From Streptomyces sp. NRRL WC-3742 (lineage in GTDB: Bacteria; Actinomycetota; Actinomycetes; Streptomycetales; Streptomycetaceae): 64,000 bases of DNA. Shown in pieces: positions 57,339 through 64,000 of the stretch (the first letter of the stretch is position 1; the number at the start of each line of letters is the position of its first letter). Below the pieces are notes generated by a model. The model saw only the letters and a list, made by a program, of their open reading frames with translations, did no database searches and was not told where the DNA came from. Both the position numbers and the translations under genes were made by a program. The stretch is taken from NCBI RefSeq assembly GCF_000720635.1, contig NZ_JOCF01000001.1, positions 186,001-250,000 of the forward strand, in the 5' to 3' direction.

Positions 57339-57620
57339 ATGAAGAGCACGCTGGCCAAGGCCGCGCTCACCGCCGCCGCCGCACTGGCGCTCGCCGGTGC
57401 CGCCACCCCGGCGTTCGCCCACACCGGTCTCGCGGGCGGCGGCCAGTTCGTCGCCTCCGCCGACGAGCCGTTCCTGGCCGCCGAGGGCTGGGGCATCGCC
57501 CACACCTCGAACACCGCCGCCGGTGCCATGGGCGGCATCGCCGCCACCTCCACCGACGTGATGGGCGGCTTCGAGGGCTTCGCCCACACCAACGGCTGGC
57601 ACTCCCACGACTGGAAGTAG
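57339..57620 (+). CDS. Small secreted His-rich protein
   Basis: 93 aa, not recognised. Signal peptide to about residue 27 (PAFAHT). The mature part ends with NGWHSHDWK and contains several His and Trp residues but no Cys. GAGAGAGG precedes ATG 57339. It may belong to the surface-protein set because of its place. Confidence 0.75.
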   Translation: MKSTLAKAALTAAAALALAGAATPAFAHTGLAGGGQFVASADEPFLAAEGWGIAHTSNTAAGAMGGIAATSTDVMGGFEGFAHTNGWHSHDWK

Positions 57621-57650
57621 TCTCCGGTCGTACGGTCGCACGTTCGCATG

Positions 57651-57694
57651 ACGGAAGGCCGGGCCCCCTCCTTCGCGGGGGCCCGGCCTTCCGT
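57651..57694. terminator. Bidirectional hairpin terminator
   Basis: 18-bp perfect arms starting ACGGAAGGCCGGGCCCCC with an 8-base loop, between the secreted protein and convergent hemB. Confidence 0.85.
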
Positions 57695-57707
57695 CGTACC
57701 GTGCCTG

Positions 57708-58688
57708 CTACTTGAGCATCGCGGCGGCCTCGAGGGCCCAGTAGGTGAGGATCTGCTCGGCGCCCGCGCGGCGGATCGAGGTGAGCGTCTCCATGACCAT
57801 CCGCTCGCGGTCGATCCAGCCGTTCGCGGCGGCCGCCTCGACCATCGCGTACTCGCCGGACACCTGGTACGCGGAGACCGGCACCGGGGAGGCGTCGGCT
57901 ACCTGGCGCAGGATGTCCAGGTAGGCCATGGCCGGCTTGACCATCACCATGTCCGCGCCCTCGGCGAGGTCCTGCTCCAGCTCCCGCAGCGCCTCGCGGG
58001 CGTTGGCCGGGTCCTGCTGGTAGCTCTTGCGGTCGCCCTTGAGCGAGGAGCCGACGGCCTCGCGGAAGGGGCCGTAGAACGCGGAGGCGTACTTGGCGGT
58101 GTAGGCGAGGATGCCGGTGTCCTGGTGCCCGGACTCGTCCAGCGCCTTGCGGATGACGGCGATCTGACCGTCCATCATGCCGGAGGGGCCGACCAGGTGG
58201 ACGCCCGCGTCGGCCTGCACCCGGGCCATCTCGGCGTAGCGCTCCAGGGTGGCGTCGTTGTCGACGCTGCCGTCGGCGGCCAGCACCCCGCAGTGGCCGT
58301 GGTCGGTGTACTCGTCCAGGCAGAGGTCGGACATGACCACCAGGGAGTCGCCGACCTCGGAGACCACGTCCCGGATCGCCTGCTGGAGGATGCCGTCCGG
58401 GTTGGTGCCCTCGCTGCCCGTCGCGTCCTGCACGAGCGGGACGCCGAACAGCATCACGCCGCCCAGGCCCGCCTCGGCCGCCTCCACGACGGCCTTGCGC
58501 AGGGTGTCGCGGGTGTGCTGGACGACCCCGGGCATCGAGGTGACCGGCACGGGCTCGCTGACGCCCTCGCGGACGAACAGCGGCAGGATCAGCTCCGCCG
58601 GGTGCAGCCGGGTCTCGGCGACCAGGCGGCGCATCGCCGGGCTCCGGCGGAGCCGACGGGGGCGGACGAACGGGAATTCAGCGGACAC
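57708..58688 (-). CDS. hemB: Porphobilinogen synthase (5-aminolevulinate dehydratase)
   Basis: 326 aa; joins two 5-aminolevulinate molecules to porphobilinogen. Schiff-base lysines are Lys251 in [11 protein letters not shown] and Lys199 in [10 protein letters not shown]. The metal-site loop [14 protein letters not shown] contains Cys123 and Cys133. GTG 58688 fits the family start ([19 protein letters not shown]). Last gene of the rex-hemA-hemC-hemD-hemB block. Confidence 0.95.
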   Translation of the reverse strand: MSAEFPFVRPRRLRRSPAMRRLVAETRLHPAELILPLFVREGVSEPVPVTSMPGVVQHTRDTLRKAVVEAAEAGLGGVMLFGVPLVQDATGSEGTNPDGILQQAIRDVVSEVGDSLVVMSDLCLDEYTDHGHCGVLAADGSVDNDATLERYAEMARVQADAGVHLVGPSGMMDGQIAVIRKALDESGHQDTGILAYTAKYASAFYGPFREAVGSSLKGDRKSYQQDPANAREALRELEQDLAEGADMVMVKPAMAYLDILRQVADASPVPVSAYQVSGEYAMVEAAAANGWIDRERMVMETLTSIRRAGAEQILTYWALEAAAMLK

Positions 58689-58751
58689 GGCTTCTCTCTC
58701 CGAACGGTTGCACGGCACCGGGGGCGGTGGTCACCGCCCCCGGGCGGAACA

Positions 58752-60404
58752 TCAGCGGGCGGCCTTGCGGCGCGAGCCGGGGCGGCGCTCGCTGGGCCGG
58801 TAGACCGGCTCACCGGCGGCCGACGCGGTGTCCCGGCGCTTGGCCCCGAAGTCTGCCAGCGCCTGGGCCAGCGCGGCCGCCGACGGTGCCGGGGCCATCA
58901 CGTCGACCCGCAGGCCGTGCTCCTCGGCGGTCTTGGCGGTGGCCGGGCCGATGCAGGCGATGACGGTGACGTTGTGCGGCTTGCCGGCGATGCCGACGAG
59001 GTTGCGCACCGTCGAGGAGGAGGTGAAGAGCACCGCGTCGAAGCCGCCGCCCTTGATCGCCTCGCGGGTCTCGGCCGGCGGCGGCGAGGCGCGCACCGTC
59101 CGGTAGGCCGTCACGTCGTCGACCTCCCAGCCCAGCTCGACCAGGCCGGCGACCAGGGTCTCGGTGGCGATGTCGGCGCGCGGCAGCAGCACCCGGTCGA
59201 TCGGGTCGAAGACCGGGTCGTACGGCGGCCAGTCCTCCAGCAGGCCCGCGGCGGACTGCTCGCCGGAGGGCACCAGGTCGGGCTTCACGCCGAAGTCCAC
59301 CAGGGCCTGCGCGGTGGTCTCGCCGACCGCCGCGACCTTGATCCCGGCGAAGGCGCGGGCGTCCAGGCCGTACTCCTCGAACTTCTCCCGGACGGCGCGC
59401 ACGGCGTTGACCGAGGTGAAGGCGATCCACTCGTAGCGGCCGGTGACCAGGCCCTTGATGGCCCGCTCCATCTGCTGCGGGGTGCGCGGCGGCTCGACCG
59501 CGATGGTCGGCACCTCCTGGGGCACCGCGCCGTACGAGCGCAGCTGCTCGGACAGGCCGTGGGCCTGCTCCTTGGTGCGCGGCACGAGGACGTTCCAGCC
59601 GAACAGCGGCTTGGTCTCGAACCACGAGTGCGAGGCGCGGTGGGCGACCTGCTCACCCACCACGGCTATCACCGGGGTGGCGGGGTCGACGGGGGCCGAG
59701 ACCGGCGAGGGCAGCACCCGGGCGGCCTTGAGGTCGGCGGCGATGCCCGCGAGGGTCGAGGTGAAGGTGCGCTGGCGGGTGGTGGTGCCCGAGAGCGTGG
59801 CGCTCAGCGCCGACTCGGCGCCGCGGCCGCCGGCGACCAGGGCGCCGGCGGTGGCGGGCAGCTGGCCCAGGGTGGTGCGGACCACCAGGGTGGTGTCGGC
59901 CGAGCCGAGGTCCACCGGGCGGCCGGCCAGCAGCGCGGAAGCCTCGACGAAGCGCACGTCGGCGCCGGACGCGCCGCGCAGCGGGACGCCCGCGTAGGCG
60001 GGGACGCCGACGGACTGGGCGACGCCCGGGACGACCTCGAAGGCGATCCCGTCGCCCGCGCAGCTGAGCATCTCCTCGGCGGCGCAGCCGTCCAGGCCCG
60101 GGTCGCCGTCGACGGTGCGCACGACGTGCTTGCCGGAGCGGACGGCCTCGCCGACCAGCTTGGCCAGGTCGAAGTCGGCGCCCTCGGCGGCCGGGTTGTG
60201 CACCTGGACGGAGGCGGGGCAGTGGCTGCGCACGGCGACGGCGGTCAGCGGGTCGGCGACCAGGACGTCGGCGGTGGCCAGCACCTCGACCGCCCGCAGG
60301 GTCAGCAGGCCCGGGTCCCCGGGGCCCGCGCCCAGGAAGGTGCACCGCCCGGTGGCGGGGTGCCCGTTCGGGAACAGGGCGTCGGTGGCGGCGGTGGGGC
60401 TCAT
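58752..60404 (-). CDS. hemD: Uroporphyrinogen-III synthase fused to SUMT-like methyltransferase
   Basis: 550 aa. The C-terminal half (about 250-530) is HemD, which closes hydroxymethylbilane to uroporphyrinogen III (GWNVLVPRTKEQAHGLSEQL, ASPPPAETREAI, FDAVLFTSSSTVRNLVGI). The N-terminal half begins GAGPGDPGLLTLRAVEVLATADVL like SUMT/CobA methyltransferases, but several conserved motifs are degenerate (see findings). The last 30 residues are basic. It overlaps hemC by 4 bases (ATGA). Confidence 0.9.
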   Translation of the reverse strand: MSPTAATDALFPNGHPATGRCTFLGAGPGDPGLLTLRAVEVLATADVLVADPLTAVAVRSHCPASVQVHNPAAEGADFDLAKLVGEAVRSGKHVVRTVDGDPGLDGCAAEEMLSCAGDGIAFEVVPGVAQSVGVPAYAGVPLRGASGADVRFVEASALLAGRPVDLGSADTTLVVRTTLGQLPATAGALVAGGRGAESALSATLSGTTTRQRTFTSTLAGIAADLKAARVLPSPVSAPVDPATPVIAVVGEQVAHRASHSWFETKPLFGWNVLVPRTKEQAHGLSEQLRSYGAVPQEVPTIAVEPPRTPQQMERAIKGLVTGRYEWIAFTSVNAVRAVREKFEEYGLDARAFAGIKVAAVGETTAQALVDFGVKPDLVPSGEQSAAGLLEDWPPYDPVFDPIDRVLLPRADIATETLVAGLVELGWEVDDVTAYRTVRASPPPAETREAIKGGGFDAVLFTSSSTVRNLVGIAGKPHNVTVIACIGPATAKTAEEHGLRVDVMAPAPSAAALAQALADFGAKRRDTASAAGEPVYRPSERRPGSRRKAAR

Positions 60405-61456
60405 CGGGCTCGCTCCCCCATCAGGGTGGCCGCGCCCGCGGCGAGCAGCCGTTCAGCGAGCGCGTGGCCGAGGGCCCGCGCCTGCTGTTCGGCGGTCTCG
60501 TCGAGGACGATCGGACCGTTGGCGGACATCTTCAGCAGGGCGGTTCCGTCGGGGTCTCCGACCACTCCGTCCAGCCGCAGTTCGTTCTCCCCGCCCCAGG
60601 TGGCGAGTGCGGCCACCGGGGCCGAGCAGCCGGCCTCCAGGGTGGCCAGCAGGGCGCGCTCGGCGGTCACGGCGACCCGGGTGGGGGCGTGGTCCAGGGC
60701 GGCGAGCGCGGCGGTGAGCTCCGTGTCGGCGGCGCTGCACTCGATGGCGAGCGCGCCCTGCCCGGGGGCGGGGACCATCAGCTCCGGGTCGAGGTGCTGG
60801 GAGATCTCGGCGCTGCGGCCGAGCCGGTTGAGTCCGGCGGTGGCCAGCACGACGGCGTCCAGCTCGCCGGAGGCGACGTAGCCGATGCGGGTGTCCACGT
60901 TGCCGCGGATCGCGACGGTCTCCAGCTGGGCGCCGCGGGCGGCGGCCCAGGCGTTGAGCTGGGCCATCCGGCGCGGGGAGCCGGTGCCGACGCGGGCCGG
61001 GCGGCCAGCGCCCTCCAGCTTCTCGACCAGCTCGTCCAGCGCCAGGCCCTCGGCGGCGACCAGGGCGTCGCGGACGTCCTCGCGCTCGGGGACGGCTGCC
61101 AGCGCCAGGCCCTCGGGGGCGGCGGTGGGCAGGTCCTTGAGCGAGTGCACGGCGAAGTCGATCCGGCCCTCCAGCAGCGCGTCGCGCAGCGCGGAGACGA
61201 ACACGCCGGTGCCGCCGATCTGCGCCAGCGCCTCGCGGGAGGTGTCGCCGTAGGTGGTGATCTCGACCAGCTCGACGGGGCGCCCGGTGACCCTGGTCAC
61301 GTCGCGGGCCACCATGCCCGACTGGGCCATGGCCAGCGCGCTGCGCCGGGTGCCGAGCCGCAGGGGGGCGGAGTCGGCCGGGGCCGGCTCCGTGATCGCT
61401 TGACCATTCATGAGGTGATCGTCCCGGTGGTACTCGTGGGATGGCTGACGGTTCAT
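60401..61456 (-). CDS. hemC: Hydroxymethylbilane synthase
   Basis: 351 aa; polymerises four porphobilinogen units. The dipyrromethane cofactor Cys277 sits in LEAGCSAPVAA; other marks are LRLGTRRSALAMAQS, SLKDLPT, and RGNVDTR. The ATG at 61456 overlaps the hemA stop by 4 bases, which favours it; ATG 61411 gives a 336-aa protein closer to usual length and is possible. Confidence 0.94.
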   Translation of the reverse strand: MNRQPSHEYHRDDHLMNGQAITEPAPADSAPLRLGTRRSALAMAQSGMVARDVTRVTGRPVELVEITTYGDTSREALAQIGGTGVFVSALRDALLEGRIDFAVHSLKDLPTAAPEGLALAAVPEREDVRDALVAAEGLALDELVEKLEGAGRPARVGTGSPRRMAQLNAWAAARGAQLETVAIRGNVDTRIGYVASGELDAVVLATAGLNRLGRSAEISQHLDPELMVPAPGQGALAIECSAADTELTAALAALDHAPTRVAVTAERALLATLEAGCSAPVAALATWGGENELRLDGVVGDPDGTALLKMSANGPIVLDETAEQQARALGHALAERLLAAGAATLMGERAR

Positions 61457-62796
61457 CTGGTGCCCCCGGCGGAGGGCTGGGGTGCGCCGCCGACCGGGGT
61501 GCCCGAGACGGCGTGGACGGCCGCCGGGTCGAGGTCGAACAGCTCGCGCAGGGCCTCCGCGTAGGAGGCGCCGCCGGGCTCGGCGGCGAGCTGCTTGACC
61601 CGGACGGTCGGGGCGTGGAGCAGCTTGTCGACGACGCGGCGGACGGTCTGGGTGATCTCGGCGCGCGAGCGCTCGTCGAGGTCGGGCAGCCGGGAGTCCA
61701 GGCGGCCCAGCTCGGCGGCGACGACGTCGGAGGCCATCGAGCGCAGGGCGACGACGGTCGGCGCGATCCGGGCGGCGCGCTGGGCGGCGCCGAAGGCCGT
61801 CACCTCGTCGGCGACGATCCGGGTGACCTGGTCGACGTCGCCGGCGCCGGGGGTGGCGGCGTGGGCGTGGGAGAGGCTCTCCAGGTCGACCAGCAGGGCG
61901 CCGTCCAGCTCGTGGACGGCGTGGTCGACGTCGCGCGGCATGGCGAGGTCGAGCAGGGCGAGCGGGCTCGCGCCGGCCGGCCGCAGGGCGACGGCGGCGG
62001 CCACGTCCTCGGCCCTGACCACCACGCCGGCCGCGCCGGTGCAGGAGATCACCAGGTCGACGTCGGCGAGGGCCTCGGGGACCTTGGCGAGGTCCAGGGT
62101 GCGGGCGACGTCCGGGCCGAGGATCTCGACCAGGCGCTCCGCGCGGGCGGGGGCCCGGTTGGCGATCATCAGGTCGGTGACGCCGGAGCGGACCAGGGTG
62201 GCGGCGGCCAGCGAGCTCATCGAGCCGGCGCCGACGACCAGGGCGCGCTTGCCGGCGATCTCGCCCGCGCCGGCGGCGACCTGCTCCAGGCCGAAGGTGA
62301 CCAGGGACTGGCCGGCCTTGTCGATGCCGGTCTCGCTGTGGGCGCGCTTGCCGACCCGCAGGGCCTGCTGGAACAGCTCGTTGAGGCCGCGCCCGGCGGT
62401 GTGCTCCTCCTGGGCCTTGGCCAGGGAGTCGCGCAGCTGGCCGAGGATCTGGCCCTCGCCGACGACCATCGAGTCCAGGCCGCAGGCCACCGAGAAGAGG
62501 TGGTGGACGGCGCGGTCCTCGTAGTGGACGTACAGGTGGGAGGTCAGCTCCTCCAGGTCCACCCCGCTGTGGTGGGCGAGCAGCAGCGACAGCTCGGCGA
62601 CGCCGGCGTGGAACTTGTCCACGTCCGCGTACAGCTCGATCCGGTTGCAGGTGTTGAGCAGCGCGGCCTCGGCCACCGTGGCGGTGGCGGCGGCGTCGTG
62701 CAGCAGGCGGGTGGGCACCTCGCCCGTCAGCGCGGCGCGCTCCAGCACGCCGACCGGAGCCGTGCGATGGCTCAGTCCGACGACGAGAAGACTCAT
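61453..62796 (-). CDS. hemA: Glutamyl-tRNA reductase
   Basis: 447 aa; NADPH reduction of glutamyl-tRNA to glutamate-1-semialdehyde. Catalytic Cys50 in LLNTCNRIELY; also VGEGQILGQLRDSL, the NADPH loop VVGAGSMSSLAAATL and the LFDLDP C-terminal region. ATG 62796. It is the second gene of the rex operon and commits carbon to heme. Confidence 0.96.
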   Translation of the reverse strand: MSLLVVGLSHRTAPVGVLERAALTGEVPTRLLHDAAATATVAEAALLNTCNRIELYADVDKFHAGVAELSLLLAHHSGVDLEELTSHLYVHYEDRAVHHLFSVACGLDSMVVGEGQILGQLRDSLAKAQEEHTAGRGLNELFQQALRVGKRAHSETGIDKAGQSLVTFGLEQVAAGAGEIAGKRALVVGAGSMSSLAAATLVRSGVTDLMIANRAPARAERLVEILGPDVARTLDLAKVPEALADVDLVISCTGAAGVVVRAEDVAAAVALRPAGASPLALLDLAMPRDVDHAVHELDGALLVDLESLSHAHAATPGAGDVDQVTRIVADEVTAFGAAQRAARIAPTVVALRSMASDVVAAELGRLDSRLPDLDERSRAEITQTVRRVVDKLLHAPTVRVKQLAAEPGGASYAEALRELFDLDPAAVHAVSGTPVGGAPQPSAGGTR

Positions 62797-62821
62797 GCCC
62801 GCCCCCAGCGGCTCTCGGTGT

Positions 62822-63718
62822 TCATGCGGGCATCACCGCGGAGAGGTCCCCGTCGCCCTTGGCGCTCTTGTCCTTGACCTGCTCGGCCTGGTCGTTGGCC
62901 GCCGGGTCGGCGGCGGCGCGGCCCTTGCCACTGCCGCCGGCCGCCCGCCTCAGCTTGGCGGCGGCCGCTCGGACCGGGCCCGGAGCGCGGTCGAGGACCG
63001 ACTCGGTGCGGTCGGGCTCCTCACCGGCCTTGCGCTGCTCGTGGAAGGCGAGGATCTGCAGCTCGATGGAGAGGTCCACCTTGCGCACGTCCACGCCGTC
63101 CGGGACGGTCAGCACGGTGGGGGCGAAGTTCAGGATGCTGGTGACGCCCGCCTCGACCAGTCGGTCGCAGACCTGCTGGGCGGCGCCGGGCGGGGTGGTG
63201 ATCACGCCGATGGAGACGTGCTGGGACTCGACGATCGACTCCAGCTCGTCCATGTGCCGTACCGGCAGGCCGGCCGCCGTGGAACCGACCACGTTGGGGT
63301 CGGCGTCCAGCAGGGCGGCGACGCGGAAGCCGCGGGAGGCGAAGCCGCCGTAGTTGGCGAGCGCGTGGCCGAGGTTCCCGATGCCGACGATGACGACGGG
63401 CCAGTCCTGGGTCAGGCCGAGCTCGCGGGAGATCTGGTAGACGAGGTACTCGACGTCGTAGCCGACACCCCGGGTGCCGTAGGAGCCGAGGTAGGAGAAG
63501 TCCTTGCGCAGCTTGGCGGAGTTCACTCCGGCCGCGGCGGCCAGCTCCTCGGAGGAGACGGTCGGCACCGAGCGCTCGGAGAGCGCGGTGAGGGCCCGCA
63601 GATAGAGGGGAAGGCGCGCGACGGTCGCCTCCGGGATACCCCGGGCACGCGAGGGTCGGCGCGCGGCGCCCTGGTCGGGCGTCTGCGAACTGCTCTGTGG
63701 TGATCGGCCGATTGCCAC
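62822..63718 (-). CDS. rex: Redox-sensing transcriptional repressor Rex
   Basis: 298 aa. N-terminal winged HTH (about 25-85: PEATVARLPLYLRALTALSE, SSEELAAAAGVNSAKLRKDFSYLG, GTRGVGYDVEYL) and a Rossmann domain (VVIVGIGNLGHALANY) that binds NADH and releases DNA when the NADH/NAD+ ratio rises. The C-terminal 75 residues are a charged, low-complexity tail longer than in many Rex proteins. GTG 63718 follows AGGAG. First gene of the rex-hemA-hemC-hemD-hemB block. Confidence 0.95.
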   Translation of the reverse strand: MAIGRSPQSSSQTPDQGAARRPSRARGIPEATVARLPLYLRALTALSERSVPTVSSEELAAAAGVNSAKLRKDFSYLGSYGTRGVGYDVEYLVYQISRELGLTQDWPVVIVGIGNLGHALANYGGFASRGFRVAALLDADPNVVGSTAAGLPVRHMDELESIVESQHVSIGVITTPPGAAQQVCDRLVEAGVTSILNFAPTVLTVPDGVDVRKVDLSIELQILAFHEQRKAGEEPDRTESVLDRAPGPVRAAAAKLRRAAGGSGKGRAAADPAANDQAEQVKDKSAKGDGDLSAVMPA

Positions 63719-63764
63719 GGTGCTCCTGTGGGTGAAGCTGGGCTTTGGCAGCCAGGCTATGCGT

Positions 63765-63782
63765 TTGTGAACGTGTGCACAA
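63765..63782. promoter_or_regulatory. Rex operator (ROP) and rex promoter
   Basis: TTGTGAAC-gt-GTGCACAA, an inverted repeat with one mismatch, matching the Rex consensus TTGTGAA-N-TTCACAA in layout. On the minus strand TTGTGC, 17 bases, TAGCCT forms a plausible promoter overlapping the operator, as expected for autorepression of the rex-hem genes. Confidence 0.8.
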
Positions 63783-63819
63783 AGATGGTGTCCGATTTGT
63801 CCCCGCACAGTGATGCGCA

Positions 63820-64000
63820 TCACGCCGTCGAGCCCATAGCACCGCACCGCGTCAGGACCACCGCCGGGGCCTGCGCACCGGGCAGCCACGGGCCGTACGG
63901 CGCCTCCCTGCGCACCAGCGGGACGCCCGCGTCGGACGGGCGGGAGCGGGCCCGGCCCAGCCGGGGCCAGGGCACCACGGCGGCCTCGCGCAGCGGGCCC
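63820..64000 (-). CDS. 3' end of an unidentified gene
   Basis: A minus-strand frame with almost all third positions G or C enters the window at 64000 and stops with TGA at 63820. The 59 visible residues (with AAVVPWPRLGRARS, GVPLVRREAPYGPWLPG and LTRCGAMGSTA) do not identify a family. Confidence 0.5.
   Translation of the reverse strand, partial: GPLREAAVVPWPRLGRARSRPSDAGVPLVRREAPYGPWLPGAQAPAVVLTRCGAMGSTA

Noticed and set aside
57648..60881. Very long open frame on the plus strand opposite hemB and hemD
   Set aside because: It is antisense to two certain heme genes. Its composition (Val/Asp/Gly/Leu-rich, low motif content) is what a high-GC gene gives on the opposite strand.
1..64000. tRNA, rRNA, riboswitch or CRISPR array
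   Set aside because: No cloverleaf, ribosomal core, conserved aptamer or regularly spaced repeats could be recognised by eye. A covariance-model search would be needed to exclude small RNAs.

Overview
The window is high-GC actinobacterial chromosome and almost certainly comes from Streptomycetaceae (Streptomyces or Kitasatospora). The evidence is strong G/C bias at third codon positions, the futalosine menaquinone genes (mqnE, ubiX, mqnP, ubiD-type mqnL), chaplins and rodlins of the aerial-hypha surface layer, gamma-butyrolactone-receptor-type regulators, XRE/DUF397 pairs and a rex-hemA-hemC-hemD-hemB block. No rRNA, tRNA, CRISPR array, prophage or transposase is visible.

Layout. 0-8.2 kb: the end of a Ser/Thr kinase, a TetR regulator, a KAS III enzyme, an L,D-transpeptidase with a Tyr/Gln-rich cytoplasmic tail, mqnE, a threonine dehydratase, an Lrp regulator and ubiX. 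8.2-33.8 kb: accessory DNA made of small regulator-plus-enzyme units. These include a YtrA-type GntR/ABC operon, TetR/hydrolase, TetR/FAD monooxygenase and TetR/DUF1772 pairs each with visible palindromic operators, an ECF42-type sigma factor with its DGPF partner, several acetyltransferases, a trypco2 gene beside a truncated trypsin-like gene, a Phd/RelE toxin-antitoxin module bracketed by an exact 29-bp repeat, and an XRE-DUF397-DUF397-HIT operon. 33.8-36.2 kb: mqnP and mqnL, which resume the menaquinone block on the same strand. 36.2-41.4 kb: a PLDc_N membrane protein, acyl-CoA carboxylase beta and epsilon subunits, and two convergent gamma-butyrolactone-receptor-like TetR genes with an ARE-like palindrome. 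41.5-48.1 kb: system II cytochrome c maturation (ccsB, resB, ccdA, a TlpA-like lipoprotein), a histidine phosphatase and hemL. 48.3-53.3 kb: a conserved hypothetical, MarR, a PIG-V-like mannosyltransferase, DUF4291 and a secreted SGNH/ricin lipase-like protein. 53.5-57.6 kb: three short chaplins, two tandem rodlins and three other small secreted proteins. 57.7-63.7 kb: hemB, hemD, hemC, hemA and rex with a Rex operator, then the 3' end of a further gene.

How the genes work together. The minus-strand genes mqnL, mqnP, ubiX and mqnE belong to one menaquinone pathway but are split by 25.6 kb of accessory genes, which I read as insertion into a once continuous block. Menaquinone, heme synthesis (hemL, hemB, hemD, hemC, hemA), heme attachment to cytochrome c (ccsB, resB, ccdA, TlpA-like) and the NADH/NAD+ sensor Rex together form a respiratory-chain supply region. 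The chaplin/rodlin block lies inside it and carries several sequences resembling sigma-BldN promoters, so it is probably expressed during aerial growth. Starts were chosen from ribosome-binding sites, overlaps and family alignment remembered from training. No database search was possible.
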